DNA from: Kitasatospora viridis
Lineage (GTDB): Bacteria > Actinomycetota > Actinomycetes > Streptomycetales > Streptomycetaceae
Direction: 5' to 3'
Assembly (NCBI RefSeq): GCF_007829815.1
Contig: NZ_VIWT01000001.1
Coordinates: forward strand, 4,176,001 to 4,240,000
Length of the DNA stretch: 64,000 nucleotides
How positions within the stretch are numbered: the first letter of the stretch is position 1; each line of letters starts with the position of its first letter. This document shows positions 1-8,996 of the stretch, one piece after another. The notes below the pieces were generated by a model. That model did not search any database, was not told the DNA's origin, and was given only the letters and a program-made list of their open reading frames with translations. Made by a program: the position numbers and the translations under genes.

Positions 1-30
1 GGCGGTCTGGATCATCGAGTCGAGGCTCAT
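1..30 (-). CDS. Phage protein, first 10 residues only (runs off left edge)
   Basis: An ATG on the minus strand at 30-28 begins MSLDSMIQTA and continues past the left edge. A GAGGAGA ribosome site lies just upstream, and the start overlaps the stop of the next gene by 4 bp (ATGA), the usual coupling in this phage. Position suggests a tail-tip, holin or lysin-region gene, but too little is visible to name it. Confidence 0.6.
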   Translation of the reverse strand, partial: MSLDSMIQTA

Positions 31-200
31 GCGGTGGTCTCCTCGGTGGTGGTCGGGGCGCCGTAGACGCCGCGGGCATCCGGGGCGCCGAACTCGGCGT
101 GCAGGATCGCCTGCTCGTCGGGGGTGGTCGGGCCGTTGCCGGTGTCGCGCAGCAGCTGGTACTGCGGCACGTCGGGAGTGGCCGGGGGCGGGGTGGTCAT
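27..200 (-). CDS. Small phage protein, 57 aa, unknown
   Basis: The 57-residue product begins MTTPPPATPDVPQYQLLRD and is Pro/Thr-rich at both ends with no membrane segment. I chose the internal ATG at 200 because AGGAGA lies directly upstream; the frame stays open further but without a ribosome site. It sits between the tail genes and the truncated left-edge gene. Its position recalls the short proteins found near tail fibres and lysis cassettes, but no family signature was recognised. Confidence 0.65.
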   Translation of the reverse strand: MTTPPPATPDVPQYQLLRDTGNGPTTPDEQAILHAEFGAPDARGVYGAPTTTEETTA

Positions 201-300
201 GAGGTCTCCTGAATCTGCTGAACTTGGTTGCGTGGTGCGTGAATTGTGGTGATGGCGTCCGGGGGCGGTGTAGCGTCGGCCGGAGCCGATAGGGGGCATG

Positions 301-822
301 ATGAAGATCCGCAGGGCATGGGTGGCTGTAGCGGCAGTGGCGGTCGTTGCCGGGGGGAGCGCCACCGCGGTGGCGCTCAGCGCGCCGGCTGGCGGCAGCA
401 GGACGACGGTGGTTCAGGTGGGTGACCAGGTCGCCAGTCCGGCGCCGTCCGACAGCGCGACCGCGACGGCCTCTGCGAGCACCAGCACGTCACCGACCGC
501 CGCACCGACGGCCCAGACGCCGACCTCGGCTGCAGCTGCCGCGCCGAAGCCGACGGCCAGCCAGAGCCCGACGAGGGGAACGAAGTTGACCAGTCCGACC
601 GCGCCGGCCGACAGCCCGACGCCGCCCAGCGCCTCCCCGCCCGCGCAGACGCCCGACGGGCCGCCCGGCGCGGTGGCCGGCCAGCACAACGGGGGCACCG
701 GAACGGTGGACAACGGCCCGTACCCGAGCCGCGCGGCCGACCCCAGCAGTGCTCCGGGCGCGCCGAACGGTGGGATGCGGCCGACATTCGCCGACCCGAC
801 ACCGAGCGCGAGTTCGTCCTGA
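301..822 (+). CDS. Putative secreted or membrane-anchored Ser/Thr/Pro-rich protein (moron candidate)
   Basis: The product is about 173 aa, with a basic N-terminus (MKIRRAW) and a hydrophobic Ala/Val stretch to about residue 28 that reads as a signal peptide or anchor. The rest is low-complexity Ala/Pro/Ser/Thr, as in surface linkers. AGGGGG at 291-296 gives normal spacing to ATG 301; ATG 298 is too close. It is the only rightward gene in the tail region, and its stop abuts that of the convergent minor tail gene at 823. Orientation and export signal suggest lysogenic expression. No enzyme motif is visible and the function is unknown. Confidence 0.6.
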   Translation: MKIRRAWVAVAAVAVVAGGSATAVALSAPAGGSRTTVVQVGDQVASPAPSDSATATASASTSTSPTAAPTAQTPTSAAAAAPKPTASQSPTRGTKLTSPTAPADSPTPPSASPPAQTPDGPPGAVAGQHNGGTGTVDNGPYPSRAADPSSAPGAPNGGMRPTFADPTPSASSS

Positions 823-1557
823 TCAGGACTGCACGCCGTACGTGGACAGGCCCTTGACGCCGATCGTGCCGGAGCCCGAGGTCGTGCGAGCCTGCCAGTG
901 CAGGTACATGCGCTGCTGGTAGGCACCGCCGACCGCGCCCTGGAGCCTGCCGTAGGTGAACGCGCCCGCAGGGCAGGCCACGGTTGGGCCGATCTGGATT
1001 CCAGAGTCGTCAACGAGCTGGATCTCGCCAGCAGTTGAGCTATCTGAGCAGCGCACGAGGTAGTTGGCCTCCACCTTCGGGTGCTGCTTGATCCACGGCA
1101 GATGCATCACGGTGGCGAAGGTGGCACCGCTGGTGGTGTAGGCCGGGTACTCGGTGGCGCCGAACCAGCCGGACGCGTCGATGTACGGCGCTGCGAGGCC
1201 GCCCGCTACCAGGTCCTCGGCGAAGAGCCCGTTGCCGAGGTGGTCCCAGATCGTCACGGGCTGTACGCCGCTGCCGGCGCCGGTCCACACCGTCAGCGCG
1301 ACGCTGCCGTCCTCCCGCCGCACGATGAGGCCCTGCTGGTCGCTCCCGTCCGGGTGGCTCGGAGTCTGCTTGCCGATGTAGAGGATCTGCTGGCCGGCCG
1401 GGGTGGTGACGATCAGCCGGCCGCCCTGGCCGATGCTGACGTCCCCGCCGAGGATCTGGGTGAGCGCGGGCCGGATCTGGGCGCGGCCGGTCAGCTGGCG
1501 CAGCTGGTCCTCGATGGTGCTGATCCGGTCGAGGATCGTCTGCGGAACTTCGGGCAT
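823..1557 (-). CDS. Minor tail/baseplate protein, 244 aa
   Basis: The protein starts MPEVPQTILDRISTIEDQL with a short predicted coiled coil, followed by beta-rich Gly/Thr sequence and a lectin-like C-terminal half. That organisation fits a trimeric tail-tip or receptor-binding protein. ATG 1557 overlaps the stop of the preceding baseplate gene by one base, so the two are translationally coupled. The same frame is open to 2466 but reads antisense to no sensible protein there. Host recognition is an inference from gene order and fold type, not from a motif. Confidence 0.7.
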   Translation of the reverse strand: MPEVPQTILDRISTIEDQLRQLTGRAQIRPALTQILGGDVSIGQGGRLIVTTPAGQQILYIGKQTPSHPDGSDQQGLIVRREDGSVALTVWTGAGSGVQPVTIWDHLGNGLFAEDLVAGGLAAPYIDASGWFGATEYPAYTTSGATFATVMHLPWIKQHPKVEANYLVRCSDSSTAGEIQLVDDSGIQIGPTVACPAGAFTYGRLQGAVGGAYQQRMYLHWQARTTSGSGTIGVKGLSTYGVQS

Positions 1558-2657
1558 CAGATGGCCTCCAGGTAGAGGTCGGTGCTCTCCGGCCGGCCGC
1601 GTTCCTCGGGGGTGACCTTGTAGCCGACGAGCCGGTAGCGGGCCGTCCACCCCGCCGGAGACCAAACGGGGTCCAGCACGTTGAGGCGGATCGTGGAGCC
1701 GAGCGGCGGCAGGGCACCACCACCGGTGAGCACCCGCACGGTCGGGATGATGATCGGCCGGACCGCGCGGGCAAGGTCGGCGGCAGCGTGCTGGTCGAGG
1801 TCGCTCTGCACCGAAACGGTGCTGTAGTCGCTGGAGCCGTCCAGGCGCGGCCAGCCCGCGGCGTAGTCGGCCGGGGTGGTCAGCGGCCCGGACACGAGCG
1901 GGTAGGAGACCCCGGCGATGTTGGCGTTGATCGTTGCGCCGCGGCTGGTCCAGGCGTTGGCCTGGGCTGTGGCGTCCTGCGGCAGGCTGAGGGCAGTAAT
2001 CGGGCCGGGGCTGGTAAGGACCACGTCGCTCGACCCGGCGGTGATCTTGGGGTAGCCGAGCTGCAGGGCCTTGTGGCGCGCGCCGGTGCCATCCCGGTAG
2101 CAGTTGATCCGCCACTCGAATCCGCCCTGCATGGCGGCCAGCTGGTCGATGAGCTGACCGACCCACGGCAGGTCGTACGACAGGTAGGTGGCGTTGCGGA
2201 GCGTCCCGGACGTGAGGGTGTAGTCGATCTCCACGCCGATGTTCCCACCAGTCCGCCCCTGGCAGTAGGCGATCAGGCCGCGTGCGATGTCCAACTGGTC
2301 CACAGCTGTAGATACCTGGGTGTCGGTCAGCTGCTGGTGTGCACGGAAGTACGATTCGACACCGGCGGCCTGGATCGGGAGCGTCCACCGGCCGCGCTCG
2401 TCCCGGGTCGGGGTGGCGGTCCACAGGATCCCGCCCCAGACGATGTCCATGCCGCGCTGCAGCCACAGCATCGTGCGACCAGGAAGCAGCGCCGCCTGGG
2501 CCCGGGCGGCCATCGCCGCATCCGGAATCGGCACCGTGCCGGCCAGCGAGCCGGTCTTGCCGATGTAGTCATCGAAGCTGAGGCCGCTGATTGGGATGCG
2601 GTCCATGAGCTGGTCGGATCGCAGGTCGCAGACCAGCAGCTGATCGGTCTGGGCCAC
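1557..2657 (-). CDS. Baseplate/tail hub protein (Gp37-like)
   Basis: 366 aa, starting MAQTDQLLVCDLRSDQLMD. The N-terminal pattern of a short strand followed by SGLSFDDYIGKTGSLAGTV resembles the Siphovirus Gp37/baseplate-hub family found after the distal tail protein in actinophages. Later beta-rich segments carry GGGALPPLGSTIRLNV and VTPEERG. It lies downstream of the Dit-like gene and the domain-rich tail gene at 2659, as expected for the hub that anchors receptor-binding proteins. The family assignment rests on recognition and order. Confidence 0.68.
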   Translation of the reverse strand: MAQTDQLLVCDLRSDQLMDRIPISGLSFDDYIGKTGSLAGTVPIPDAAMAARAQAALLPGRTMLWLQRGMDIVWGGILWTATPTRDERGRWTLPIQAAGVESYFRAHQQLTDTQVSTAVDQLDIARGLIAYCQGRTGGNIGVEIDYTLTSGTLRNATYLSYDLPWVGQLIDQLAAMQGGFEWRINCYRDGTGARHKALQLGYPKITAGSSDVVLTSPGPITALSLPQDATAQANAWTSRGATINANIAGVSYPLVSGPLTTPADYAAGWPRLDGSSDYSTVSVQSDLDQHAAADLARAVRPIIIPTVRVLTGGGALPPLGSTIRLNVLDPVWSPAGWTARYRLVGYKVTPEERGRPESTDLYLEAI

Positions 2658-2658
2658 G

Positions 2659-3843
2659 TCAGACCACCCGGTCCAGCAGCAGGTACGACGCGGCTTTCAT
2701 CAGCGTTCCCGTGCCGTCGGAAGCACCTTGCGCCCACTGCACTCCGAAGCTTCCGGCCGTGCTGGAGGTGACCAGCAGGCCGTTGATCAGCGCCGTGTTG
2801 GTCGATCCGGCTCCGCGGCCGCCGAATACCTGGGCGTCCGTGATGGCAGCACGCCCGGTGATGACGGTCCCGACCGCGCTGGTGCCGGTGGAGTCCTGAG
2901 CGGTTGCCACCCAGTCGAACGTCGCCCCGGACGGCCCGACGAACTGCACCTTGATGTCGCCCGTAGTGCTCGCCTGGAACCCGAGGACACCGGTCACGGT
3001 GTAGACGGCGTTCGCCGCCACGTTCACGGTCAGCGCACTGTCTGCGGCAAGGGTGGTGTTGTTGGTCACCGCGGCGGAGTCGGCGGTACGGCGCGCGAGC
3101 AGGTAGCCGCCCGCGCCGGTGGCGTTCAAGGAACCGTTGACCTGCATCGCCCCAGCGCCAGAGCGAGAGAGGGAGACGTCGGAGCCGATGACGACCTGGC
3201 CGGCGGCGCCGAGGTACACCTTCGACTCCCAGGCGCTGCCGCTGTACCGCTCGATGTAGCCGTTGCCGTCCCGGTACTGGCCCGGGTAGGCGCCGACCGC
3301 AGCGCCGTCCGGGGTGATTCCGCCGACAGCCGCGGTGTAGGTGCGCCGGTCGGTCAGCGCGGTGCCCCAGCTGATCGGGCTGCCCGCGCTCGCGCCAGCC
3401 GGTACCGCGATGTCCCAGAGCCGCAGGTACGCCGTGCCGGTGGCCGGTGCGGCCGGCGCAAGCGGGGTGCTGGCTGCGGTGCCCTGGACGTAGACGACGG
3501 CGGCCAGGGTCTGGCCGCTCGTGTCGTAAAGCTGGTCGTACGCCACCAGGAACACACTGTCGATCCGGGGCAGGGAGGCGTGGCCGTTGGCCACGGTGAT
3601 CGGCTCGGCCGCGGTGATCACGACCGGGTAGGCGCCCTGCGTTGCGGTGCCCTGGACGATTGCTCGGCCGATCGAGAGCGAGCCGGTCATGCCGGAGCCG
3701 GTGAGGAGCATCGGGGTGCCGCCCGGGACGACTCCGGCGCGGGTCTGGGTGGCGTCCAGCGGCGCGAACGTGCCGATCGGCGCCAGCCGGGAGTCGGAGC
3801 GCGTCTGGCCCGGGTTGAGCTGCCAGGCGGAGCGGACCGTCAC
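2659..3843 (-). CDS. Minor tail protein, 394 aa
   Basis: GTG 3843 is preceded by GGAGG (complement of 3848-3852) and starts just after the stop of the upstream gene. The first 200 residues (MTVRSAWQLNPGQTRSDSR onward) look like a structured tail module. From about 250 the protein is a Thr/Val/Asn-rich beta domain typical of fibre tips (TADSAAVTNNTTLAADSALT). The longer open frame to 4356 is discarded because it runs antisense-like through the next gene without a start signal. Probably part of the tail tip or a side fibre. Confidence 0.68.
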   Translation of the reverse strand: MTVRSAWQLNPGQTRSDSRLAPIGTFAPLDATQTRAGVVPGGTPMLLTGSGMTGSLSIGRAIVQGTATQGAYPVVITAAEPITVANGHASLPRIDSVFLVAYDQLYDTSGQTLAAVVYVQGTAASTPLAPAAPATGTAYLRLWDIAVPAGASAGSPISWGTALTDRRTYTAAVGGITPDGAAVGAYPGQYRDGNGYIERYSGSAWESKVYLGAAGQVVIGSDVSLSRSGAGAMQVNGSLNATGAGGYLLARRTADSAAVTNNTTLAADSALTVNVAANAVYTVTGVLGFQASTTGDIKVQFVGPSGATFDWVATAQDSTGTSAVGTVITGRAAITDAQVFGGRGAGSTNTALINGLLVTSSTAGSFGVQWAQGASDGTGTLMKAASYLLLDRVV

Positions 3844-3851
3844 GGGGCCTC

Positions 3852-4787
3852 CTACCAGTAGGCGGAGCGGTACCGCACGGTGGCGGACGCTGCGGGGTCG
3901 GTGGATCCGGGCGCTGCCCGGAAGGACAAGGTCGAGGTGCCGGCCGGGAGGACGAACGACCCCTCGGGGGAACTGCGCAGGGTGGCGGTGGCGATGCGGG
4001 ACTGGCCGCCTAGCAGGACCGTGCCGGCCCAGGTGTCCACGGTCAGGACATCCCCGAGGGCCAGCGTGATGCCGTACTCCAGGACCTGACCGGTGCTCAG
4101 TAGCGTGATCGAGGGGGTGGTGACGGGCCCTCGGAACTCGATGATCGGGTTCGCGTGTGCGGTGCCCGAGTTCGTGACCGCAACGTCGCCGGTACTTCCC
4201 GGTGTACCCCACGCCAACCCGGTTTCCGTGGGCGAACCCCAGCTCAAGCCGGTCTCGCTCGGCGCGCCCCAGCTCAGCCCGGACTCCGGCGCGGGCAGCC
4301 CGGTCACTGCGGACTGCTCGGCCACCACGTACCGGCGGGGGTCCGAGCACTCCCACTGCAGCGCGCCGCCGGCCGTCCAGCCGACCTGCCAGGTCGGGGT
4401 TACCGGCAGTGCCCGCCGGGTGAGCCGGGCCCAGACCAGCAGCGGCCCGCGTTCATCCAGCTGAACGACCAGCGGTTGCTCGGTGTTCGGGCCCGGCCCG
4501 GTTGAGAGCTCCAGGGTCCGCACCGCGGTTCCGAGGGCGCCGGGTGCGGTGCGGATCGTCAGGTCCGGCACGGTGATGGTGCGGACCTGGGAGAGGAACC
4601 GGCCCGGCCATGCGCCGATGTCCTGCGCGCGGGCGACCGTGCCGGAGTCCAGCGCGGGAGTCTCCTCCCACCCGGTGATGGTGCCCCATCGGTACGGAGT
4701 GGTGGCCACGCCGCCGGCCCGGGAGCGGCCGAGCAGCAGGGTGCCCCACTGGATCAGGCCCGGGCCGGTCACGAGCTCACCAGCCAC
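3852..4787 (-). CDS. Distal tail protein (Dit-like)
   Basis: 311 aa, directly downstream of the tape measure, the usual Dit position. The N-terminal half (GLIQWGTLLLGRSRAGG, ITGWEETPALDSG) fits phage tail components that cap the tube, and the C-terminal half is a beta-sandwich-like tail. Near residues 165-198 there are three imperfect repeats of the ETGLSWGSP type. GTG 4787 is weakly supported by GGGGTGAG. It likely forms the hexameric hub adaptor between tube and baseplate. Confidence 0.75.
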   Translation of the reverse strand: MAGELVTGPGLIQWGTLLLGRSRAGGVATTPYRWGTITGWEETPALDSGTVARAQDIGAWPGRFLSQVRTITVPDLTIRTAPGALGTAVRTLELSTGPGPNTEQPLVVQLDERGPLLVWARLTRRALPVTPTWQVGWTAGGALQWECSDPRRYVVAEQSAVTGLPAPESGLSWGAPSETGLSWGSPTETGLAWGTPGSTGDVAVTNSGTAHANPIIEFRGPVTTPSITLLSTGQVLEYGITLALGDVLTVDTWAGTVLLGGQSRIATATLRSSPEGSFVLPAGTSTLSFRAAPGSTDPAASATVRYRSAYW

Positions 4788-4793
4788 GGTTGC

Positions 4794-7700
4794 TCACCCC
4801 CTCGCCTTGCCGAGCCACCAGAGTTCCTCGGCCGTGGACCGGGCGGACCCGGCGTTCGACTCGTAGTAGTTCTGGATGTGGAACCCGCTCGGGCCGCCGG
4901 CACCACCGAACGCAGCGAATCCCGGGGCACCGAACTGGTCGCCGCCTAGGGCCGCCTGGGCGGTGGTAGCGAGCTGGCGAGTTGCCGCCCGGACCCGGCC
5001 CTGGCCGGACAGGATGCCGTCGGCCAGGGCGCCCGAGATGCTCTGGCCGGAGTACAGCGTCCAGCCGGATCCCGAGAACGGCCCCTCGCGCGCGGGGCTG
5101 AAGGGCAGCAGGTTGCGGGCCGCGCCGAGCACGTCGCCCACTGCACCCTTGACGTCACCGATCTTGGACTTGATGCCGTTGATCAAGCCGCTGATGATCT
5201 TCCCTCCGGCGTCGAACAGCTGGGTGGCGAAGTCGCCCAGCACGCTGAGCACTTCGCCGGGCAGTCGCGTGAAGGCGTCCAGCACGATCTGGCCGAGCCC
5301 GGAGAGCAGCTGACCGACATCGTGGACGGCGCCGTGCACGTTTCCGTGCAGCAGGTCGGCGAGCAGTTGGAGCGCCGGCACGACCACCAGCTGCACCACG
5401 CGGGCGAGTTCACCCGCGAAGATGCTGGCGAGCTGAGCCACGGCCGTGATGATCGGAAGCAGCAGCGGAAGCAGTACTGGCAGCAACTGGACTGCCAGGT
5501 TTGCGAGTTGAGCGAGAACAGGCGTCAGCGCGAGGGCCACCTGAGCGAAGGACTGGCCGAGCTGACCGAGCGGCAGCTGCGTGACCAGCTGGGTCAGCAC
5601 TGGCAGCACCGCGCCGGTCAGCGTCGTCAAGATCGTCACGGCCGGTGTGATCAACTGCGGCAGCACCGCCAGCACCGGGCCCAGCAGCTGACCGACGGCC
5701 ACGGCCACGGCCGCAACCAGCGGCGCCAGCTGCTGAAAGATCACCCCGGCGCCGGCGAGCAGCGGCATTACGGCGGGCAGCAGGGCGGCCGCGAGCTGGC
5801 CGACCACCGGCAGCAACGGCGCAGCAGCAAGTACCAGCTGGCCTACCGCCTGAGCCGCCGTCAGGAGCACCGGGCCCAGCGCAGCGATCACCGGCCGCAG
5901 GGCGGCACCCAAGGCGGTGACCAGCACCTGAACCGGCGGCCCGAGGGCCGCGAGCACAGGTGCGATCACCTGGAGCGCCTGGAGCAGCAGCGGCGCCGCC
6001 GTCGAGGCGATAGACGCCGTGACCGCGAACAGCGCCTGCAGGCCCTGCTGGACGGCCGGGCTCGCGAACGCTGCCCGCAAGGCGCCGCTGATTGTCACCA
6101 GGGTGTTGACGAAGCCGCCGCCGGACTGCTGCGCGGCGCCGAGCACCTCGCTGACCAGTCCGCCGACGTTGGCAACGACGGTGCCCAGCTGGGAGAGCAG
6201 CCCGAGCGCGACGTTGATGCCGCTCTCCAGGCCGCCGCTGGAGAACGCGGCGGACAGCCGGGCTGACACCCGGTCGGCCAGCTTGCCCGCACCGGCCGCG
6301 ACGCGGTCGAATGCCGGCGCGGCGGCATCCGCCAGCTCGCCCAGCCCGGTGACGATCTGTCCGAGGATGCCGGCCACGCTGCGCAGGCCGAGACTGGCGC
6401 CCGCGAGCGCCCGGCCGAGCACCCCGGAGGAGCCGAGCCGGTCCGCTGCCGTCAGCACGCCGCTGCCAGCCAGGTTCAGCGCGCCCGCGGTGTCCACCAG
6501 GGCGCCGCGCAGCACCGGCAGCACCGTGGTTGCGGTGTCGCGCAGCCTGCCCGCCAGCCCGGCGAACAGCGCCTGCTGGGTGTCCAACTTCAGGCCGTCC
6601 AGCTGCGGTTTCAGCTGGAGGATTTCCTCAACGAACGCCCGGGCGGAGGGTGCCAGCCCAGCCAGCGCCTTGGCCAGCGGATCGACGCCGCCCGAAGCGG
6701 CCTTCGCGCCGGCCTGCTGGAGAGCCTCCTCGGCCTTGGACACCTGCTCGGCGCCCTGGTAGGCGGTGCGGGCCTGCTGCTGCTGCGCATCCGCAACAGC
6801 CTGGACCTGGTCGCCGACCTTGCGGACAGCGGAGGCGACCTTGTCCTGCGCCTGCACCTGCGCGTCCGCGGCGGCCTGGGCCTGATCGCCGACGGTGCGC
6901 TGCGCTTGGGCGAGCTTGTCCTGCGCGGACAGGACCAGGGCGCTGCCGTCCACCCCGGCCTTGTCTGCCGCGGCCTGCTGGTCCTGGAGCTGCTGGACCG
7001 CGGTCTGCTGCTCCGACAGCCGCTGGATCGCGGTGTCGTAGGCGAGTTGGGCCTGGGCCCGCTGGAGGCTGGTGGCGGTCGGGTCCGCGATGGTCTTCTG
7101 CAGGTCCTGCTGGGCCTGCTGGACTGCGAGGGTGTCAGACCGCTGCTGCAGGCCGGCGTCCGAGACCTGGTTGGACAGGTCCTGGAGATCCTGCGCGGCC
7201 TGCTTGCGGGCGGCGTTGAGGTCGAGCTGGGCCTGCTGGGACGCCTTCTCGGCGTCGGCCAGGTTCCGCTCGGCCATCTCGACACTGCGGGCGCCCTGGA
7301 CCTGCGCGTCAGTGACGGCTTTCTGGTCGTCGCCGAGGGTGCGCTGCGCGAGCGCGACCTGCTGCGCGGCCTTGACGTTGGCGTCCGCGGCGTTGGTGAC
7401 GGCGTCCTTGACGGCCCGCTGCGCGTCCGCGTACTGCTGCGCGGAGTTGGTGGCCGCACCGGCCGCCGCCGGGGCGGGGGCGAACGCGGCCGTGATGGCG
7501 GCGCCGATCCCGCTGGTGCCAACTTTGATCGCGGCGGCGGCCGAGGCCATGGCCAGCAGCCCGGTCGCGCCGAGCGCTGCGGCAGGTGCGACCGCCTCCA
7601 GGGTGGCGACCAGGCCGGCCACGATCGGCACACCGGCGCCGACCGCGCCGAGTGCCATCGCGGCCGTGCCGCCGAAGCCGCCGAGTGCCTCCCCGGCCGA

Positions 7701-8306
7701 TCCCGCCGAGCCGGACAGGCCCTCCAGACTCTGCGCCGCGCGCTCGGTGTCGCCGTGGTCATCGACGTGAACGTCGACGGTCGGGTCCTCGTCGGCGACG
7801 GCGCGGGCCTCGTCGTGGATCGCGGCGAGCTCCGCGGCGGCGGCCTCGGCCTCCACGTGCACCCGCACCGCGGCGTCCTCGGCCGCGAGTTCGGCCAGCC
7901 GGGCCGTGAGCCCGTCCAGCTCGGCCTGGGCCAGCTGGGCATCGAGCTGGACGCGCGGGTTGGGATGCTGCTCGGCGATGTCGCGCAGCTGCGCGAGCAG
8001 CGCGTCTACCCGGGCCTGGGCGTCCTCGGAGCTGATGTTGATGCCGACCCGCTGGGAGGCGAGGTCGCGAAGCTCGTAGCGGATCTGGACCAGCTGGCGG
8101 TCCAGCTCGGTCGAGTCCGCTGTGATTGTCGGACTCGGCAGGCGCCGCAGCGCGTCGGACAGCTCCTGCTTGACCTCGGCGGCGGTCGCGGCCGCGTCCC
8201 GTTCCAGCCCGCGCATCGCCAGCTGGACATCGGCCATGCCCTGCTCGGCCGGCGCGGCGTCGACGCTGAAACTTGCGCTGAGCTCACCAACTGTCAACCC
8301 CGACAT
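4794..8306 (-). CDS. Tape measure protein
   Basis: About 1,170 aa, the largest phage gene. Residues 1-230 are charged helices. A long Gln/Ala coiled-coil block full of AQ.. and DAQ repeats follows at about 330-620, then a strongly hydrophobic central region (about 750-1050). The C-terminal PFSPAREGPFSGSGW motif is shared by many tape measures. ATG 8306 lies inside the end of the frameshifted chaperone. By the rule of about 0.15 nm per residue the tail would be near 175 nm (inference). It sets tail length and probably helps DNA entry. Confidence 0.93.
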   Translation of the reverse strand: MSGLTVGELSASFSVDAAPAEQGMADVQLAMRGLERDAAATAAEVKQELSDALRRLPSPTITADSTELDRQLVQIRYELRDLASQRVGINISSEDAQARVDALLAQLRDIAEQHPNPRVQLDAQLAQAELDGLTARLAELAAEDAAVRVHVEAEAAAAELAAIHDEARAVADEDPTVDVHVDDHGDTERAAQSLEGLSGSAGSAGEALGGFGGTAAMALGAVGAGVPIVAGLVATLEAVAPAAALGATGLLAMASAAAAIKVGTSGIGAAITAAFAPAPAAAGAATNSAQQYADAQRAVKDAVTNAADANVKAAQQVALAQRTLGDDQKAVTDAQVQGARSVEMAERNLADAEKASQQAQLDLNAARKQAAQDLQDLSNQVSDAGLQQRSDTLAVQQAQQDLQKTIADPTATSLQRAQAQLAYDTAIQRLSEQQTAVQQLQDQQAAADKAGVDGSALVLSAQDKLAQAQRTVGDQAQAAADAQVQAQDKVASAVRKVGDQVQAVADAQQQQARTAYQGAEQVSKAEEALQQAGAKAASGGVDPLAKALAGLAPSARAFVEEILQLKPQLDGLKLDTQQALFAGLAGRLRDTATTVLPVLRGALVDTAGALNLAGSGVLTAADRLGSSGVLGRALAGASLGLRSVAGILGQIVTGLGELADAAAPAFDRVAAGAGKLADRVSARLSAAFSSGGLESGINVALGLLSQLGTVVANVGGLVSEVLGAAQQSGGGFVNTLVTISGALRAAFASPAVQQGLQALFAVTASIASTAAPLLLQALQVIAPVLAALGPPVQVLVTALGAALRPVIAALGPVLLTAAQAVGQLVLAAAPLLPVVGQLAAALLPAVMPLLAGAGVIFQQLAPLVAAVAVAVGQLLGPVLAVLPQLITPAVTILTTLTGAVLPVLTQLVTQLPLGQLGQSFAQVALALTPVLAQLANLAVQLLPVLLPLLLPIITAVAQLASIFAGELARVVQLVVVPALQLLADLLHGNVHGAVHDVGQLLSGLGQIVLDAFTRLPGEVLSVLGDFATQLFDAGGKIISGLINGIKSKIGDVKGAVGDVLGAARNLLPFSPAREGPFSGSGWTLYSGQSISGALADGILSGQGRVRAATRQLATTAQAALGGDQFGAPGFAAFGGAGGPSGFHIQNYYESNAGSARSTAEELWWLGKARG

Positions 8307-8996
8307 CGTGCGCCCCCGGTCCCAGGTAGGAGCCGAAGACGGCCGCGATCTCGGTGGGGCTGTCTGCCTCGACAGGCTGGGCCGCAAGTGCCCGGGGGAA
8401 CCGCGCCTCGTCGCTCAGCGCGCTGATGAGGACCAGGAACTCACGCACGCTCAGCCGGGCCAGCGAGGCGGGTGTGTGGTGGTACTCGCGGATCAGGTCC
8501 GCTTCGACGACCGCCCAGTTCGTGAGGACGGACCGCCAGAACCGGCGCGCCGCCGCTCGGTCCGGTTTCTCGGGGTCGGCGCCGTCTGGGCTTTTCCCAG
8601 GTCCTGCTCGCGGTCGGCGACCGCCGCGGCGGCCTGCTGCAGGGATGTCGATCCGGGCTGGCGCATGTTGGCCGCCGCCCAGGCGAGCACGACCGCGAGC
8701 TGGTGCTCGTCAATGCCGCGTTCGATCCAGTGGTCGAGCGCGTCGGGGCCGAACACCGGGGTGAGAACGGTACGCAGGGCGTCGAGGCTGGTGTCCTGCT
8801 CGTAGCGCTCGACCAGCAGGGCGAACATCAACGGCGTACGGGCCGGAAGCGTGTAGGTGCGTCCGTACAGGCGCAGTGGTGCCGCCTGAACCAGCAGCAC
8901 CTCGGCGGCGAAGAAGGCGTCCGCGTCAGCGAAGTCGTCAGCTACCTCGGCAACCTGGGCCTGGTCGGTCTCGTCGTGGGTCAGGTCGTCGGTCAC
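8284..8996 (-). CDS. Tail assembly chaperone G-T fusion, made by -1 frameshift
   Basis: Ribosomes starting at GTG 8996 that slip back one base at GGGAAAA (complement 8592-8598) leave the G frame after 135 codons. They then read 102 more residues (SPDGADPEKPDRAAARRFWR onward, ending DVGVDSW) to a TGA at 8286-8284. The extension has no start of its own and overlaps the tape measure start by 23 bp. This is the gpG/gpGT arrangement of lambda-like tails: the fusion recruits tube subunits to the tape measure. The extension has ordinary coding character (NWAVVEADLIREYHHT), which argues against chance. Confidence 0.88.
8493..8996 (-). CDS. Tail assembly chaperone G (unshifted product)
   Basis: 167 aa from GTG 8996, whose start overlaps the tail tube stop by 4 bp. 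It is acidic at the N-terminus (DDLTHDETDQAQVAEVADD) and helical after that. Beyond residue 135 the in-frame tail turns into low-quality Arg/Ser/Thr sequence, because it is read in the alternative frame of the fusion. Family role: binds and coats the tape measure protein during tail assembly. Confidence 0.88.
   Translation of the reverse strand: MTDDLTHDETDQAQVAEVADDFADADAFFAAEVLLVQAAPLRLYGRTYTLPARTPLMFALLVERYEQDTSLDALRTVLTPVFGPDALDHWIERGIDEHQLAVVLAWAAANMRQPGSTSLQQAAAAVADREQDLGKAQTAPTPRNRTERRRAGSGGPSSRTGRSSKRT
8592..8598 (-). promoter_or_regulatory. -1 ribosomal frameshift slippery heptamer GGGAAAA
   Basis: In the zero frame the codons are CTG GGA AAA GCC; slipping back gives GGG AAA AGC. 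G GGA AAA fits the X XXY YYZ rule and is a slippery type known from tail chaperone genes. It sits in the last third of the G frame, and the -1 frame is open for 102 codons afterwards. Confidence 0.9.

Noticed and set aside
5322..6266. Plus-strand frame rich in Gln/His/Arg repeats
   Set aside because: It is the reverse complement of the tape measure hydrophobic repeat; the repeats there explain the pattern.
8493..8600. Reading the chaperone frame break as a sequencing error
   Set aside because: A canonical slippery heptamer sits exactly at the junction and both frames are sensible up to their stops.
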